A DNA stretch of 64,000 bases, taken from contig JBAMDO010000061.1 in the NCBI GenBank assembly GCA_037074765.1, forward strand, positions 1 to 64,000, written 5' to 3'. Numbering within the stretch: the first letter of the stretch is position 1; each line of letters opens with the position of its first letter. The notes under the pieces were generated by a model. It did no database searches. It saw only the letters and a list, made by a program, of their open reading frames with translations, and had not been told where the DNA came from. This DNA comes from Mansonella perstans. Taxonomy: Eukaryota > Nematoda > Chromadorea > Rhabditida > Onchocercidae. Shown here piece after piece: positions 25,201 to 37,567 of this stretch. The translations under genes were made by a program, and so were the position numbers.

Positions 25201-28200
25201 TACCACAATTGCTGTTCCTCACTGTAGTTAAGATGTTAAGTAACATTCTTACGCTTTGTTAGTCAACTCGTACATTTTAGGCGGCAGAACTGGTATGCGT
25301 GATGAGCAGCAGTGAAGATGGTATTCGTGTTATTCGCTACGCTGCTGTGATTATTGATAAACTTGCGCCACAAGTAATATCTTCCTGTTTTTGCATTTAT
25401 TATGAACATTTTTTTACTTAGTATTCTTGAGCTATTATTTGTGAAAAATACAATTTATCTAAATGCAGTTGCAATCGCGTAATGATTGGTGACCTTTTTG
25501 TTTTTGCCAAGTAATCGATATGTTTATTTGCCAAATGTGGGAGATAGTCAAGTGCATTTTATGATATGAAGGTTTAAAGTCATATTACAATACATATGCC
25601 TGTTTTACTTTTCAAATTTGATGACAGTTCGGCAGTTTCGACATCTGTGAAAACAAAAAGAATTTCTTTGTTTGTTCTTTTGTTGAAATATACACTTTAT
25701 GACATGAAAGTTTGAAGTTATGTTACTAAATAACGAAAAATTAAATTTTTGCAGGTAGTTAATGCCGCTTATTTGCTGAGTGTGAAAGATAGTCAGGTGG
25801 CAAGAGATAATATGGAGGCTTTTAAAAATGCATGGATCGAGAAGGTAAATGTTGCATTGTCCTTGGAATATGTATCTGCACTATTTCCGTTTTGTGATAT
25901 TTATTGACTGTCCTCCGACAAAAAGAATGAATTTTTTTATTTAGGTGAAGCTGCTGACGATGGCTGTCGATGCAATGATAACAGTAGATGACTTTCTCGC
26001 TGTCAGTGAAGCACATATTATTGAAGATGTGAAAAGCGGCATTCAGGTGTCTTTTTAGAAGTATCCTATGTTATTATACTTGATTAGTAATAATATGATC
26101 AAATGGTCCATATAAATTGCAGGCTGTGATTAATGGAGATGGTTACTTGCTTGATCGATCTGCAGGTGGCATTCGTGGCCGTTCTTTGCGTGTTTGCAAT
26201 GTAGTTGATTCTGAAATGGATCTGATTACAGCCAGTTCGTATAGGGATCGCGTTCGGATGGCAACTAAATTATTGAGAGATGATGGTAAATCTTGTAGCA
26301 TTAGTTAAGGTATAAAGTCGCTTATGTAGTATTTTGCTTGGCATGGGTGCTAAAACTGCTAAGCAAATCGAGACAGAAAAGATAAGTAGAGTATTAATTT
26401 TATAATGACGGATATATCAAAAGAGTTGTGCTGAATAATTGATTATATTGGTGTTACTTTTATTTCTTGTAACTATTATTGACAATAATAATTAATATTG
26501 TTAATAAATGCATACATTTTCCAGTGATTAATCAGTTTGCTGATAGAGCGGAAAAAGTGGTTAACAAATTGGAGAATGAAGCAGTGGAAGGGAATAATAT
26601 CGAGAATCGAGATTATGCAGATGACGTGGATGAGTTCATCGAAGCTAGCGAATTGGTTCACAATGCGGTAAAAGAAATACGGAACGCATTATTGATGAAT
26701 CGGAATCCAGAAGATGTTGATTCAGACAACGAGTATGAGGAAGGTATTAAATTTGACATATTTTTATGAAGTGGACAGCTTCGTTTTTTCTATCGTTATT
26801 ATAGATGCTGGAATAAATTATCCAGACTCAAGAAATCACATATCTGATGTTGAAAACGAGCAAAAAATAATGCGACGTTTGCCGGAAAAAGAAAAACGAA
26901 AAATCCAAGAACAGATTGATGTTTTCAAGGTTTGACTTTTTTTTGTATTATATAACTATAACTTTTTTTTTTATGAAAAAACGATTGATTTTGCATTTGG
27001 ATTTGCTTCAATTAAAGTTATAGGTAGCACTATAGCTGTTTTCAATTTTTTCACTGAAATATCAAAATTTGAGGAGAATGATACTTATTTTAGATAGCGC
27101 AAAGCAAATTCGAAAGGGAGGTTGCAAAATGGGATGAAACAGGAAATGACATTATTATGTTAGCAAAGCATATGTGTATGATTATGATGAATATGACTGA
27201 TTTTACCAGGTTTATTTTTTTAATAACTGGAAGCTTTAAGAAATTGGTAGCTTGATCATATGTGAAATGGATGATAAGTTTTGTGCATCATTGGTCATTA
27301 CAAAGAATCACTTTTTCTCTTCTGTGTTTTAACGGCCCATAAATAATCTCGAGACTTTGACACAAAATCAACATTAATATTTGGTATTCAACAATTAATT
27401 TTGATGAAATAAAGTAGAGTTGCATTTCTTATAGATTATATTTTAAGAATTAAACTAAATAAAGTATGATTAACTTGAGAAATTTTCAAGGCAATAAAGA
27501 AGAAGTGAAGTGCTATCGTTTATTGGATTTGTAAGAATTAGAGCATTGAAAGTGTTGAGTTGTATGTCGATGAGTATCGTTCAATTTGAGATGATATGAA
27601 TTGCAGGGGTCGTGGACCTTTGAAGACCACAATGGATGTTATCAGGGCTGCGCAGGAAATTTCCGATGCGGGTGCAAAACTAAATTCTTTGGCTAAGCAA
27701 ATTGGCGATGAAAGTGTAGAAAGTGAAACAAAAAAGGATCTTCTTGCCTACCTACAACGATTAACTCTGTACTGTCAACAATTGAATATAACAAGCAGAG
27801 TATGTCTCGCTCGCTAACTTATTAATGAAGCTGCAAAGGATATAGTTTGGTGCTGTAATAAGTAATGAATTGTTGTGATGGTAGTAGAAAATCAACCTCA
27901 TATAGATTTAGATATAAATGAGATGAAATAAAGTTACATTTTTTTAAAAATAGCTTCAGTATGACAGTGAGATTAACACCTTGAAAGTATATTTATGTTT
28001 AATTAAAAGAATCAAATCAGAATGAAGAGCTTTGTGTAATTTCCTTATAACCATAGAAGAATTTTCGCGCATTTGTCGCCATTTCTGCATTTGGTTCAAG
28101 CCGAGTTTCGTAACTTTTCATATTTTTCGTTCATTATTTTCGTGACGATTCAATCAGAAAAAATGTATTGTTATGGAAAGGAGTTATTTCTTCATGTCTA

Positions 28201-29283
28201 TTTACAGGTGAAAGCAGATGTGCAACAAGTTGGTAATGAGTTGGTAGTTAGCGGCCTTGAATCTGCAATGTCTCTAATACAGACAGCTAGAAATTTGCTA
28301 AATGCTGTTGTATTGACGGTCAAAGCTGCATATATTGCCAGTACCAAGGTACTTTTCTGCACCATTTACTCAGTGGTTCCATAATACTGCAAAAGTGTAG
28401 CTTTATTCGAACAGAGTTACCTCCGAAGAATGCGCCCAACTTATCTATGTATTTTGCTTATCCATCACAATATTAGGCCAATCGTTAGGAGAATTTTGAA
28501 TAAAATAGAAAAAAAAGCCTGAGTGTCTTACATAGAAGTGATTACGAGGACGTTGTCGTGAAAGCTACATACGGTGTTATTTATCGGCCATAAAGGTTTA
28601 TTCGTCAGCTAACAAATTCTGTATTAGCGGATGAGTGTAAAGGACCGTGTGATCGTAAAAATTGACTGTATAGGATTTTTTCTCATATATACATATATAT
28701 ATGCAGTATTAGAGACGAAGGTTTAGTTAGTCCTTCTAGCCATTATGGAGGTTAAGCTGGCCCTCGACATAGTCTTTATGATTATTAAACGCTTTTCTTA
28801 TCTATAGTTGTGCACAAGTACCGAAATAGCTTTGTGACATCTTTCCCACTGTTAGCTTATATCATTTTCACCGCCTTAATTTTATTCACAACATTTCATC
28901 ATTTTATTTGGTAATTTTTATTTCGGAATTCGACGGGACGTCATTTATTAAGGTATACGTTGGAATTAATAGCTTGATGATAGCAGTCTTTTGTGCTATT
29001 TAGTTGCAATGCTTTTTGTGTTATTTAGTTGCAACTGAGGTAATGATATAATGACTATGTATAATTTAATGATGCGAAGGAGTTTTATTGGTTTAAATTT
29101 TAGTATCGACGCAAGAATACGGCAGCACCATCATTGGTTGAATGGAAAATGGCACCGCCGCAGAAACAACCGCTTGTTAGAGTTCACAATAAACCCCATG
29201 GAATCGTACGTAGAGCATCGGAAAAACGTCCGATGCCACCGATGAAGGCATTAGCACAGTTTAGAACTACTAGTAATGACTAA
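22225..29283 (+). CDS. hmp-1: alpha-catenin (HMP-1)
   Basis: Seventeen exons join in phase: 22225-22317, 22686-22887, 23356-23522, 23950-24159, 24290-24472, 24557-24760, 24843-25076, 25281-25373, 25755-25844, 25945-26046, 26123-26285, 26525-26743, 26805-26929, 27094-27209, 27607-27799, 28208-28348 and 29104-29283. The product is 904 residues, the normal alpha-catenin length. Signatures include TVEQLIAPLIQQ at the N-terminus, RDERKKRIVDECNNLRQAL, DLRRHLRRAIVDHVSDAFL, WDETGNDIIMLAKHMCMIMM and NELVVSGLESAMSLIQTARN. Order by family knowledge: beta-catenin-binding N-terminal bundle (about 15-250), middle modulatory bundles (about 270-630), actin-binding C-terminal bundle (about 660-850) and a basic tail. 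It links cadherin-catenin complexes to F-actin at epithelial junctions. The start is the first ATG after a probable trans-splice acceptor; an upstream in-frame ATG at 22180 lies before that acceptor. Confidence 0.96.
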
Positions 29284-29737
29284 AATTGGATGATCTGCTT
29301 TCTTTATGCACATTGGATGTATATATTATTTTATTTCAAAAATTTTTTAATAATGCTCATTTCTTTCATAATCTTAATTTTATCGTTATTTGTACTGCCG
29401 TATCCTTCATAATTACTGTGCACTGGAGTAGCATAACATTTTCTAGAGATTGAAAATACATTTTCAAAAAACAGAACGAGATTTCCATATCAATTAAATT
29501 AATCAAAAACATTAATATTGTCTTTTTCTACCTTCAAAACTCCAAAATCAAGCAATTTTTTAAATTATTGCATTAGAAATCTGGATTTCACATATAAATT
29601 GATCTCATTACATTTACCCATAATAACTATGCTGAATGCTAATCTATTTGCTCTTGCAAAAGAATAAAAATCTTTTATTGTGCAGAATGCATAGACTTTC
29701 ACTTCCCTTACTTAATCCGAGAAAATTATTAAACGGT

Positions 29738-31022
29738 TTATTGCTCAGTCATGTACCATTCTTCTGGTAGCATGATTATGTTCGATGGTGTTATTATATT
29801 GCTTATTAAAGCTCTTTGGAGCAGTGTATATATTTCACAAAAGTTTGGTTTACACAAGAAAAATATATACTGCCGCTGGCAAACTATATCCATTGAGTAT
29901 TGCACGAGATAGATGCCATTGTTACCTGTTGTAAAATTTAATTCGAAATTTTAAATTTTGCTGATGACAACGACGTAGCTGCGCAAAAATTTTTTTTTAT
30001 TATGGTATCTTCTTCAGATTATTATTATTCCTATTATTATTATCATTATTACTGTTGTTAGTATTATTATCACTCTTCCTATTAATATTATTGTAATTTT
30101 GACATTATTGCATCATCAATTTTAGATTTGGTATTAAAAAACAATCCTGCTGTCATTTATTTATCATCATGAAATGACAAATCGTTTTGATTGTTTCTAA
30201 AGTGTATCATAACCATTGCTCTGAGATTGTCTTTCGCCTTGTTGCTCTTTTGTAAACTTTTCTGTTTTTTATCCAATGCTTCCAAATTTGCACATTTATT
30301 ACTGGCAATAAAGTACTGAAAAAAATTTTTTACAACAGTAGCTTAAAATACAACATTTTTATCAAATGATCATTTAAATATACCGGAAAAGTTATATTTA
30401 CCGTTCTGAATACTGCTCCACGCAGAACGTAAGTCGTTCATATTTATTTGGTAAGTAATTTTTTGAAGTACATTTCGAATATTCCACAATAATTCATTTT
30501 GCTGTAAAGATCTTTCCATTTTCATATAAATTTATTTCCCTCATGAATTGTAGCATATTTCAAAAATGGTACCAATAACTGAGATGCACGGTTTTGAATA
30601 TATGTTGCAGCTGGTTGATATAGTGGTAGCTCATGACCTGCCGTCTGACACTTATAATTTGTGAATGTACCTGGACCAGGAGCATATGATAAGTACCATG
30701 GAGTTTTGCTTCCTGAATTGTTTTAATTGAGCTATGATAACATCCATTAATGATTACATACATTATTGCTGATAATTCTAATGTATGAATTTGCTTTCAT
30801 TTGGAATCGGTATTATGTTCCACTGGATGAAGAAATATTATTTTATTGTTTTATTGTACTGTTATAACTTCAATTTAAGTCAAACTTGAAAATAATTTTG
30901 TTGAAATCATACAAAAATTTTACGAGTTCTCCGACGATCAAATTAATTCAGGAGTCCTAGCTGCAATTGCTAAAATTGACCACCAGCACGACAATCGCTA
31001 TAAAAACATCCTGGAACCATAA
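29738..31022 (-). CDS. unrecognised gene, 5' incomplete (small exons)
   Basis: Four small exons on the - strand are compatible in phase: 30981-31022, 30573-30712, 30402-30501 and 29738-29925, about 156 codons ending in TAA. Each is bounded by an AG acceptor (TACAG, TTCAG, TTACAG, AACAG) and a GT donor. Protein pieces: MVPGCFYSDCRAGG; SKTPWYLSYAPGPGTFTNYK then AGHELPLYQPAATYIQNR; NELLWNIRNVLQKITYQIN; and a last exon of 62 sense codons with GIYLVQYSMDIVCQRQYIFF and ending LPEEWYMTEQ. The composition (Trp, Cys, Pro) is unlike the surrounding AT-rich noise, and phases match across all three introns. I recognise no family. The first exon and start codon were not found; a hydrophobic stretch near 31390-31430 on the - strand could be a signal peptide but does not join cleanly. 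It lies tail-to-tail with hmp-1, 455 bases apart. A decayed gene remains possible. Confidence 0.5.
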
Positions 31023-31576
31023 CTGTAAGTAAAATCATCTTTGCTATGGATCAGTGAATGAAATAACGTTTCAAATCCTTTTTAAATTCAAATTTCAATT
31101 ATTGTATCATGATTTTAAATTGGTAATCCATTAAATATGATTAAAAAATGCATATTACTTTCAATCATTAAACAATTATATATTTTCCATTATTAATTGA
31201 TTATTCCATTTCAAATGTACGATTCTCTTGAACATGTTTTAAAATTATTGTACTTCGATGCTTAACTAAATTTGGTAATTTAAATTTGATTATAAACTAC
31301 TAATATAATCAGAAAAGGATGGAAGAATATTAATTGAAATAACTAATTTGGTATAAATTAATCTGCTTTGTACTATTTTACATGTTACTATCACTATTAC
31401 GAACAGCAACAACGATTGAGGAATAGAATGGATAAATTTTAGACTGCCTGATTTATTTCATTTACAACATTGTACATTTGCGATGTTTAATTACTTTGGA
31501 AAGTATCGCAGTACCTTTTCTTTGTAAATATTACTATGTATGATAATGTGAATGGTCTGTCTCTTACAAATATTCA

Positions 31577-31621
<45 letters not shown>

Positions 31622-31625
31622 ACAC
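31577..31625. repeat. (CA)n microsatellite
   Basis: About 22 CA units starting after TATTCAG, with one CCCA interruption near the end. Confidence 0.97.
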
Positions 31626-32454
31626 ATTGGCATAGATAATAATTTAATTGCCAGTTCAGGTGGACAATATGCATTGATTCTATTTTGATTTGATTTGATG
31701 ATGTGTCGTGACATACTTTTTACCTCATCTCTTTGTGTACTATTTGCTTTTCAATTTTAGTTGACAAATATTGTTGCAATTCTTTCTTATCTCATTGCTA
31801 TCGTTTAATTTGCTGAGAAGAAAGCTTGAAATTATAAATTATAATAATAAAAGAAAGTAATAAGTAATAATATTTCAAGTTTAATTTTTTATAAATGCAA
31901 TTGAATATTTCATGTTAAGTTAAACATGGCATAATTCCATTCCATCGTATTACATTTTTAATATAAAAAATAGATAATTAATTAATTAAGTAATGATTAA
32001 ATGAAATAGCATTGAACATTATAATGGCAAATCTGCCATATACATGATTATTATGAATAAAAACAGGTATGATAAAAATTTGCAAACAATAAAAATGATT
32101 TTATTCGACTAAAAAAATTATAAATTAATATGAATTTTAGATTAGACATCCCGATAAAAAAATTCGTATATATGTTGGAAGGGAAATGAAATAACAAAAA
32201 AAAGAGTTGCTAAAATAGAAATGATCGAAAGATGAAAAAAGTGTTTGCAAAAATTTTCAGTGAAAAAAAGTACGCCAATGAATTTTTTCCTTTTAATTTC
32301 TTGCAAAATTACAATTTAAATTCAATCATTTCCAGTTATTTCAACTAAGAAGAATTTTTTTTGAGAATTTTGAATTTATTCTATTAGATAAAAATTTTTA
32401 TTTGTTTCTTTTTCTTCTTCCTGACACCAATTTCCTGTTTTTGAATTTATACAT

Positions 32455-32790
32455 ACATAATGTATATATACATTTATATACGTACGTATAAACACACGCA
32501 AAGACACACACACATACATGCACACGCACAAAAAATATATGCTTTTAATGGAGAATTTTTAAATAACAAAAAAAATGACAAATGAAAAAAATTGACAAAT
32601 CTTTTAAACTGACAAAAGTGACAAAAAATGACAAAAGCGGGAGAATATGGAAAAAAGGAACGAAGTTTGCTTGCAAAATTAAAATTTGAATTTAATGAAA
32701 AGGAAATCTTTAGAATTATTCGTCTGTAAAAGTGTGTGTGTGTGTGTGTTTTGTATGTATTTGTGCACACGTATATATTCTGTTGAAGTA
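32455..32790. repeat. imperfect inverted repeat with TGACAAAA units
   Basis: A CA-rich stretch (32490-32530) faces a TG-rich stretch (32732-32765) with further weak complementarity inwards (CTTTTA-TGGAGAAT versus ATTCGTCTGTAAAAG). Between them TGACAAA(A) recurs about five times at 32575-32640. The 32665-32730 part resembles the palindrome arm at 41560-41640 (TTTGCTTGCAARATTAAA). Confidence 0.6.
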
Positions 32791-34313
32791 TTTTTGACAG
32801 TGTTTTCGCTGGCAGTTGTTTTATATTCAATTGTGTGTTAATTGCACATCCATCACTTCATTCATAATGCAAGTTTTATACTATGGCAATTTTCCTCTGA
32901 AAATTTTTTGAAATTATTTAACTTTTCATGCTAAAAAACAATTCATTTTATTAATTAAATTTTTTCGCTTATTTCGTTGAAATAAATTCAATGCATAATA
33001 GAAAAATGATTAATGAATGAAGCAAATATAGCATTTTTTCCCGATGACTGAACATTACACGGAAGGTTTTTCATTAAGTTGGAAGTTTTTCGTCGAAGAA
33101 ATTATTTTTTCACTTTTGTTTTGGTTGTTGTCCTTAGAATGATTGGCTTTGCATTTGAGAAAGCGACTGATGTTCTGTCAAAGTGGAAAGTGTCATTTCT
33201 CATTTTTTGTCTTCGCAGAAATAAAAGTTTAAATATATGTGCACTTGTGCACTTCCCTCTCGCATCATGTCATATTTTAAAAAAAAATGAAAAAACGAAG
33301 CAATGAACACTTTTATTATTACATTTCAATGTTTCCAGAAAGAATGAAAAAATTTCTTTCTGCATTTTCACAAATTCTTCGTTTTTTCTCATTTTTCTGT
33401 TTATGAAAAAAATTTGGAGATGAGTCAATGTTAAACTAATCTGCTGAAGAAATAAAAAGAAATAAAGTTTCTTTTAAACAGCTTATTTCAGCATTTACTA
33501 TTCATCCAATGGGAAATGCTGTTTTTTTCTTGTGAAATGAATTTGAAAGAAATTTCGAAAAATTTTTCATTGTGTTTCTTTTTTTTGTTTAGGATATTTG
33601 AGAGATTATAAATTCAATGATTGAAAGGATTTTCATTTCCAATTTATTTTATCTTTTAGTTTTTTTACTTTAACTTTCAAATAATTTGATGCAATTTTTC
33701 AGTGCACGACTTATATAAACAGATCTCTGAACATTATAATATGCATTTCTTGCTATTCGTTTTTAATTATTTAAATAATTTAGATTGAAAGGAACAAAAA
33801 ATGAAATGAAATGAAATGTGTGTTGTGGCAGTTATAATATTTGAAACTTTTGAATTTTCACGCAAATTATTTCATTGTTTAATTGAATCAATAATTTATG
33901 TCAAAACAAAGAAAGAACAAATCTTTGTTTTTTGAATGTTTCCACTAAGACAAAAGATTTCGAAGTTTCATCCAACATTTACTTGCAATTGCAATTGATC
34001 ATTTTATTTAAAACTTCCACTTTCTAATTGCATCTTTTCTTCTTCGCTTGAAAAAACGTTCAGATTTGTTAATCTCTCATTGTCTTTCTCTTTTTTTGTT
34101 TTTTTTGCTGCAAAATTCTTCGCTTTGTCCATTCAAATTTTGCAGCAATTTTCAAAGCTAAAAAAGGAAAATTTTTAATAATTAAATTAAAAATTGTATT
34201 TGAAATGATAATTGACAAAATAAATTTGATGCAGTCGTTCACTTTTGTACGGTAAAGCAAACGAATACATTATTAATTCAGTCATGAAATAATACATTGA
34301 AAATTGTCTGATA

Positions 34314-34340
34314 TGAGAGAGAGAGAGAGAGAGAGAGAGG
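34314..34340. repeat. (GA)n microsatellite
   Basis: Pure GA run of about 13 units, continuing as a purine-rich stretch to 34360. Confidence 0.9.
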
Positions 34341-35333
34341 AAAGGGAAGAAAAGAGAGAAATGAAATTGAAATTGCTCAACGTAATAATTATTCATCATT
34401 CCCTGTTAATAAATATTCACTAATGATGACTGATGTGCTGATGTATTGTATGTGTAATTTCATTAGTATTTTAAAAGAAATGAAAATAATTTTTTTGAAA
34501 ATTTTCATTTTGATATGAACATTTCAAATAAATTGTTATCTCACTGTAATTTAATTAATTATACCTTGTAGTTCGCACATCATTCCTTTCAAAACATGCA
34601 AATATTGCTCGATTATTCGTTTAATTGGCTAATTAATCAAATTATAGTTTTCTTTTTTTTTTATTTTTTTTTTTTTTTTTTTAATAAAATATGCGTATTA
34701 TATCAAATTGTTATTGGAGAGAAAAGAGAGAAAAAGTTTTCAAGATGATGATAATTTTTTTAATGTCTTATTTATTCTAAATTAATTATCAAAAGAAAGG
34801 AAGAAAATTTTTATCATTCAATTTTATTGCCTTCATTATCAGATATGTTTTTGTCTGCCTTATCAAAAATACTTTAAATTATCGTTATCACTTGCTGATG
34901 AAAAGAGAATTTTTAGTTCATCAATAAGTGTTTATTCTCTTTCTTTCTTTCTCATTATCTTCATGCTCGAAATCATTGTACAGTTAATTATCAGAATGAG
35001 AAAACAATGATAAGTTAATAATGATGAAAGCAAAGGTAAATTTCAAACACCTTGTCGTTTATCATTGTTCATTTATTATTTATCAAAATTATTTGTGCGA
35101 AAATTGTTAATATTTTTTTTAAAAATTATTTACTCAATTAGTGATTGAAATTACTATACATGTAAGTTATATTTAATTATTAAATTAATAAATTGATAAA
35201 ATAAAAGTAAAAATGAAATGATTAATTTATTGTTATCTTTTAAAATTAATCATTTTAATAATAATAAAATAGAAAAAATTTTCTTTAATTTAAAAAGTTG
35301 ACATTATATGTGCGTTGTGTTTCTGTATGCATG

Positions 35334-35340
35334 TGTGTGT

Positions 35341-35398
<58 letters not shown>

Positions 35399-35400
35399 GT
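35334..35400. repeat. (TG)n microsatellite
   Basis: TG run with few TATG interruptions; degenerate TG/TATG extends to about 35420. Confidence 0.95.
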
Positions 35401-35607
35401 ATGTGCACATATGGATGTATGTATCTATGCGTGCATATATTGTATATATTTGAAGTGGTCTAAACGATTTTCAAACTAATTTATCAATAATGACGATGAG
35501 AAATTAAAATGTTTTTTTTTTTTTGCCCTTTGAGAAAATAAAATGAAAGAAGTTTATTTGTTCGAAGAAATGCATGTCATTGAAGGGAACATTGTTGAAT
35601 TCAACTA

Positions 35608-35730
35608 TACACACATACACACACACATACACACACACACATACACACACACACACATACACACACACACATACACACACACACACATACACACACACAC
35701 ACACACACATACATACATACAACATACACA
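35608..35730. repeat. compound (CA)n/TA microsatellite
   Basis: Repeated blocks of CACACACACA separated by TA, giving a higher-order period of about 10-22 bases. Confidence 0.95.
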
Positions 35731-36889
35731 TACATGCAGCAATTGATACAATGAAATAAACTAGAAAAAGGACAAATTTTTGACGTAGACGTTTTGTCTT
35801 TTAATTTATCAAATTTTAATTAATTAACAAATTTTAGCATTTTAAGGAAAGGATGGATGTGTGATAATTTTAAAAGAGGCATAAATGCCTTTCGATCAAC
35901 TTGTTTTCGTTGTAACAAAACCAATTATTTCTTTCTAATACTTTTCAAAATGTTTTCATTGTAAAATTATTTATGGAAATATCATAATGTATGAGCATCG
36001 GATGAATGCTCCCATGAAATATATGCCAACCGGTTTCTCTAAAATAAATTTGATTTAATTTCTTTTCAAATCAGCAAATATGATTTTCATGATAAATGTA
36101 TTGTATAGGTAAATTGAATAAGTGAATAGATGATAAAGAAGTATATATTTACATATGTTAATTAATTTATCCATATATGTCATTTAATCGATTGATAATT
36201 TAATCAATTAGTTAATTAATTAATTATTATGATTAATTTGATTTTTCCCATTTTTTTATTATAAATATTAAAAAGAAAAATAAAGTTATTTTTCAAATTT
36301 TTTTTTTTTTTTTTTTTAATAAAGCAATCAATGATACTTTTATTATTTCTCTTTAAAAAAATATTTTCAATTTTTTAATATAACATTTACTATAGAAATT
36401 GAAATGGAAAATTTAAATCGTTATTTCCCGAACATTGTACTGAGGAAAAAAGGACAGCGCCATCAGTTTGTGATCGTAAAAAAAAAAATCAGATCATTTT
36501 TTGAAAGGGACGAAAATTATGAGATGAGATGATTGGCCCGGGGTGGAGCGGGATTGATGGAAAGAATGAGGACATTACAACACCTGTTTCTTTTGAGATA
36601 TCTCTCAGTTATTTCTTCCCCTACTTCCACTCTCTTTTTGTTTTATACTTTGCCATTTTTTAAAATAAAATCTTTAATGAATTTCTTTCTTTCTTTCTTT
36701 CTTTTTCTATCTAAATTTATATATTATTTATTACGTTTTCTGATATTCTCAATTTGAAGGAAATGCAAAATTAAATAAAACAAAAAAAATGGAACCCTCC
36801 TGTCTCTCATTCACTTCATTTAGTCATAAAAATCAAACATTCCCCGTTTTTTCCTTCATCATCTTTTTCTCTTCATTTTGTACTTACAT

Positions 36890-37310
36890 ATATACACATA
36901 CACACATACACACACATACACACATACACACACATATACACATACACGCATATATACACATACACACATACACACATACATACATACACACATACATACA
37001 TTATATACAAATCAAATGAATATATTACGAACATCCATACATGTGTACATACACACATGCATATATCTCTTTCAAAATGTACATATCGATGACGCGTATC
37101 ATTAAGATATTAAGGCATGTGTGGGTGTGTGTATGTCTGTTGTGTATGTATGTATGTATATGTATGTATGTGTGCATGTGTATGTATGTGTGTGTATGTA
37201 TGTGTGTGTGCATGTGTGTGTGCATGTGTATGTATGTGTGTATGTATGTGTGTGTGCATGTGTGTGTATGTATGTGTATGTATGTATGTGTGTATGTGTA
37301 TGTACATATG
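36890..37310. repeat. head-to-head CA and TG microsatellite pair
   Basis: CA/CATA-rich DNA at 36890-37010 is followed about 100 bases later by TG/TGTA-rich DNA at 37110-37310 on the same strand, so the two can pair as a long imperfect hairpin. Confidence 0.85.
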
Positions 37311-37528
37311 TCTACACGAATCCTTCCAATATATTGTATGCATTGTTGTCGTTCAGTTTTTCAAAAAATTAGGCAAAATATTCATGCAATGATTTTAATT
37401 ATTCCAATTTTCTTTTAGTACTAAAATACAATGAAATTTTACATTTCTGAAGAAAATGAAAATAAGAATTTTTATGAAATGATTCCAATCAATGGATAAA
37501 ATATAATTTAACTGATGTGGCATGCAAA

Positions 37529-37529
<1 letters not shown>

Positions 37530-37566
<37 letters not shown>
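37530..37566. repeat. (TGAT)n microsatellite
   Basis: About nine TGAT units in a row. Confidence 0.95.

Positions 37567-37567
<1 letters not shown>

Noticed and set aside
30180..30324. Lys-rich open stretch on the - strand (YFIASNKCANLEALDKKQK) after a good acceptor
   Set aside because: Its phase does not fit the preceding exon at 30402-30501, which joins cleanly to 29738-29925 instead; treated as intron sequence.
30881..31023. 48-codon open stretch on the + strand ending in TAA, with an acceptor-like TTTAAG before it
   Set aside because: It overlaps the - strand exon at 30981-31022, has a weak acceptor, and no upstream + strand exon could be found; the - strand model joins in phase with three further exons.
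36789..37418. Overlapping Cys/Val and His/Thr open frames
   Set aside because: Produced by CA/TG microsatellites; open in several frames and on both strands.
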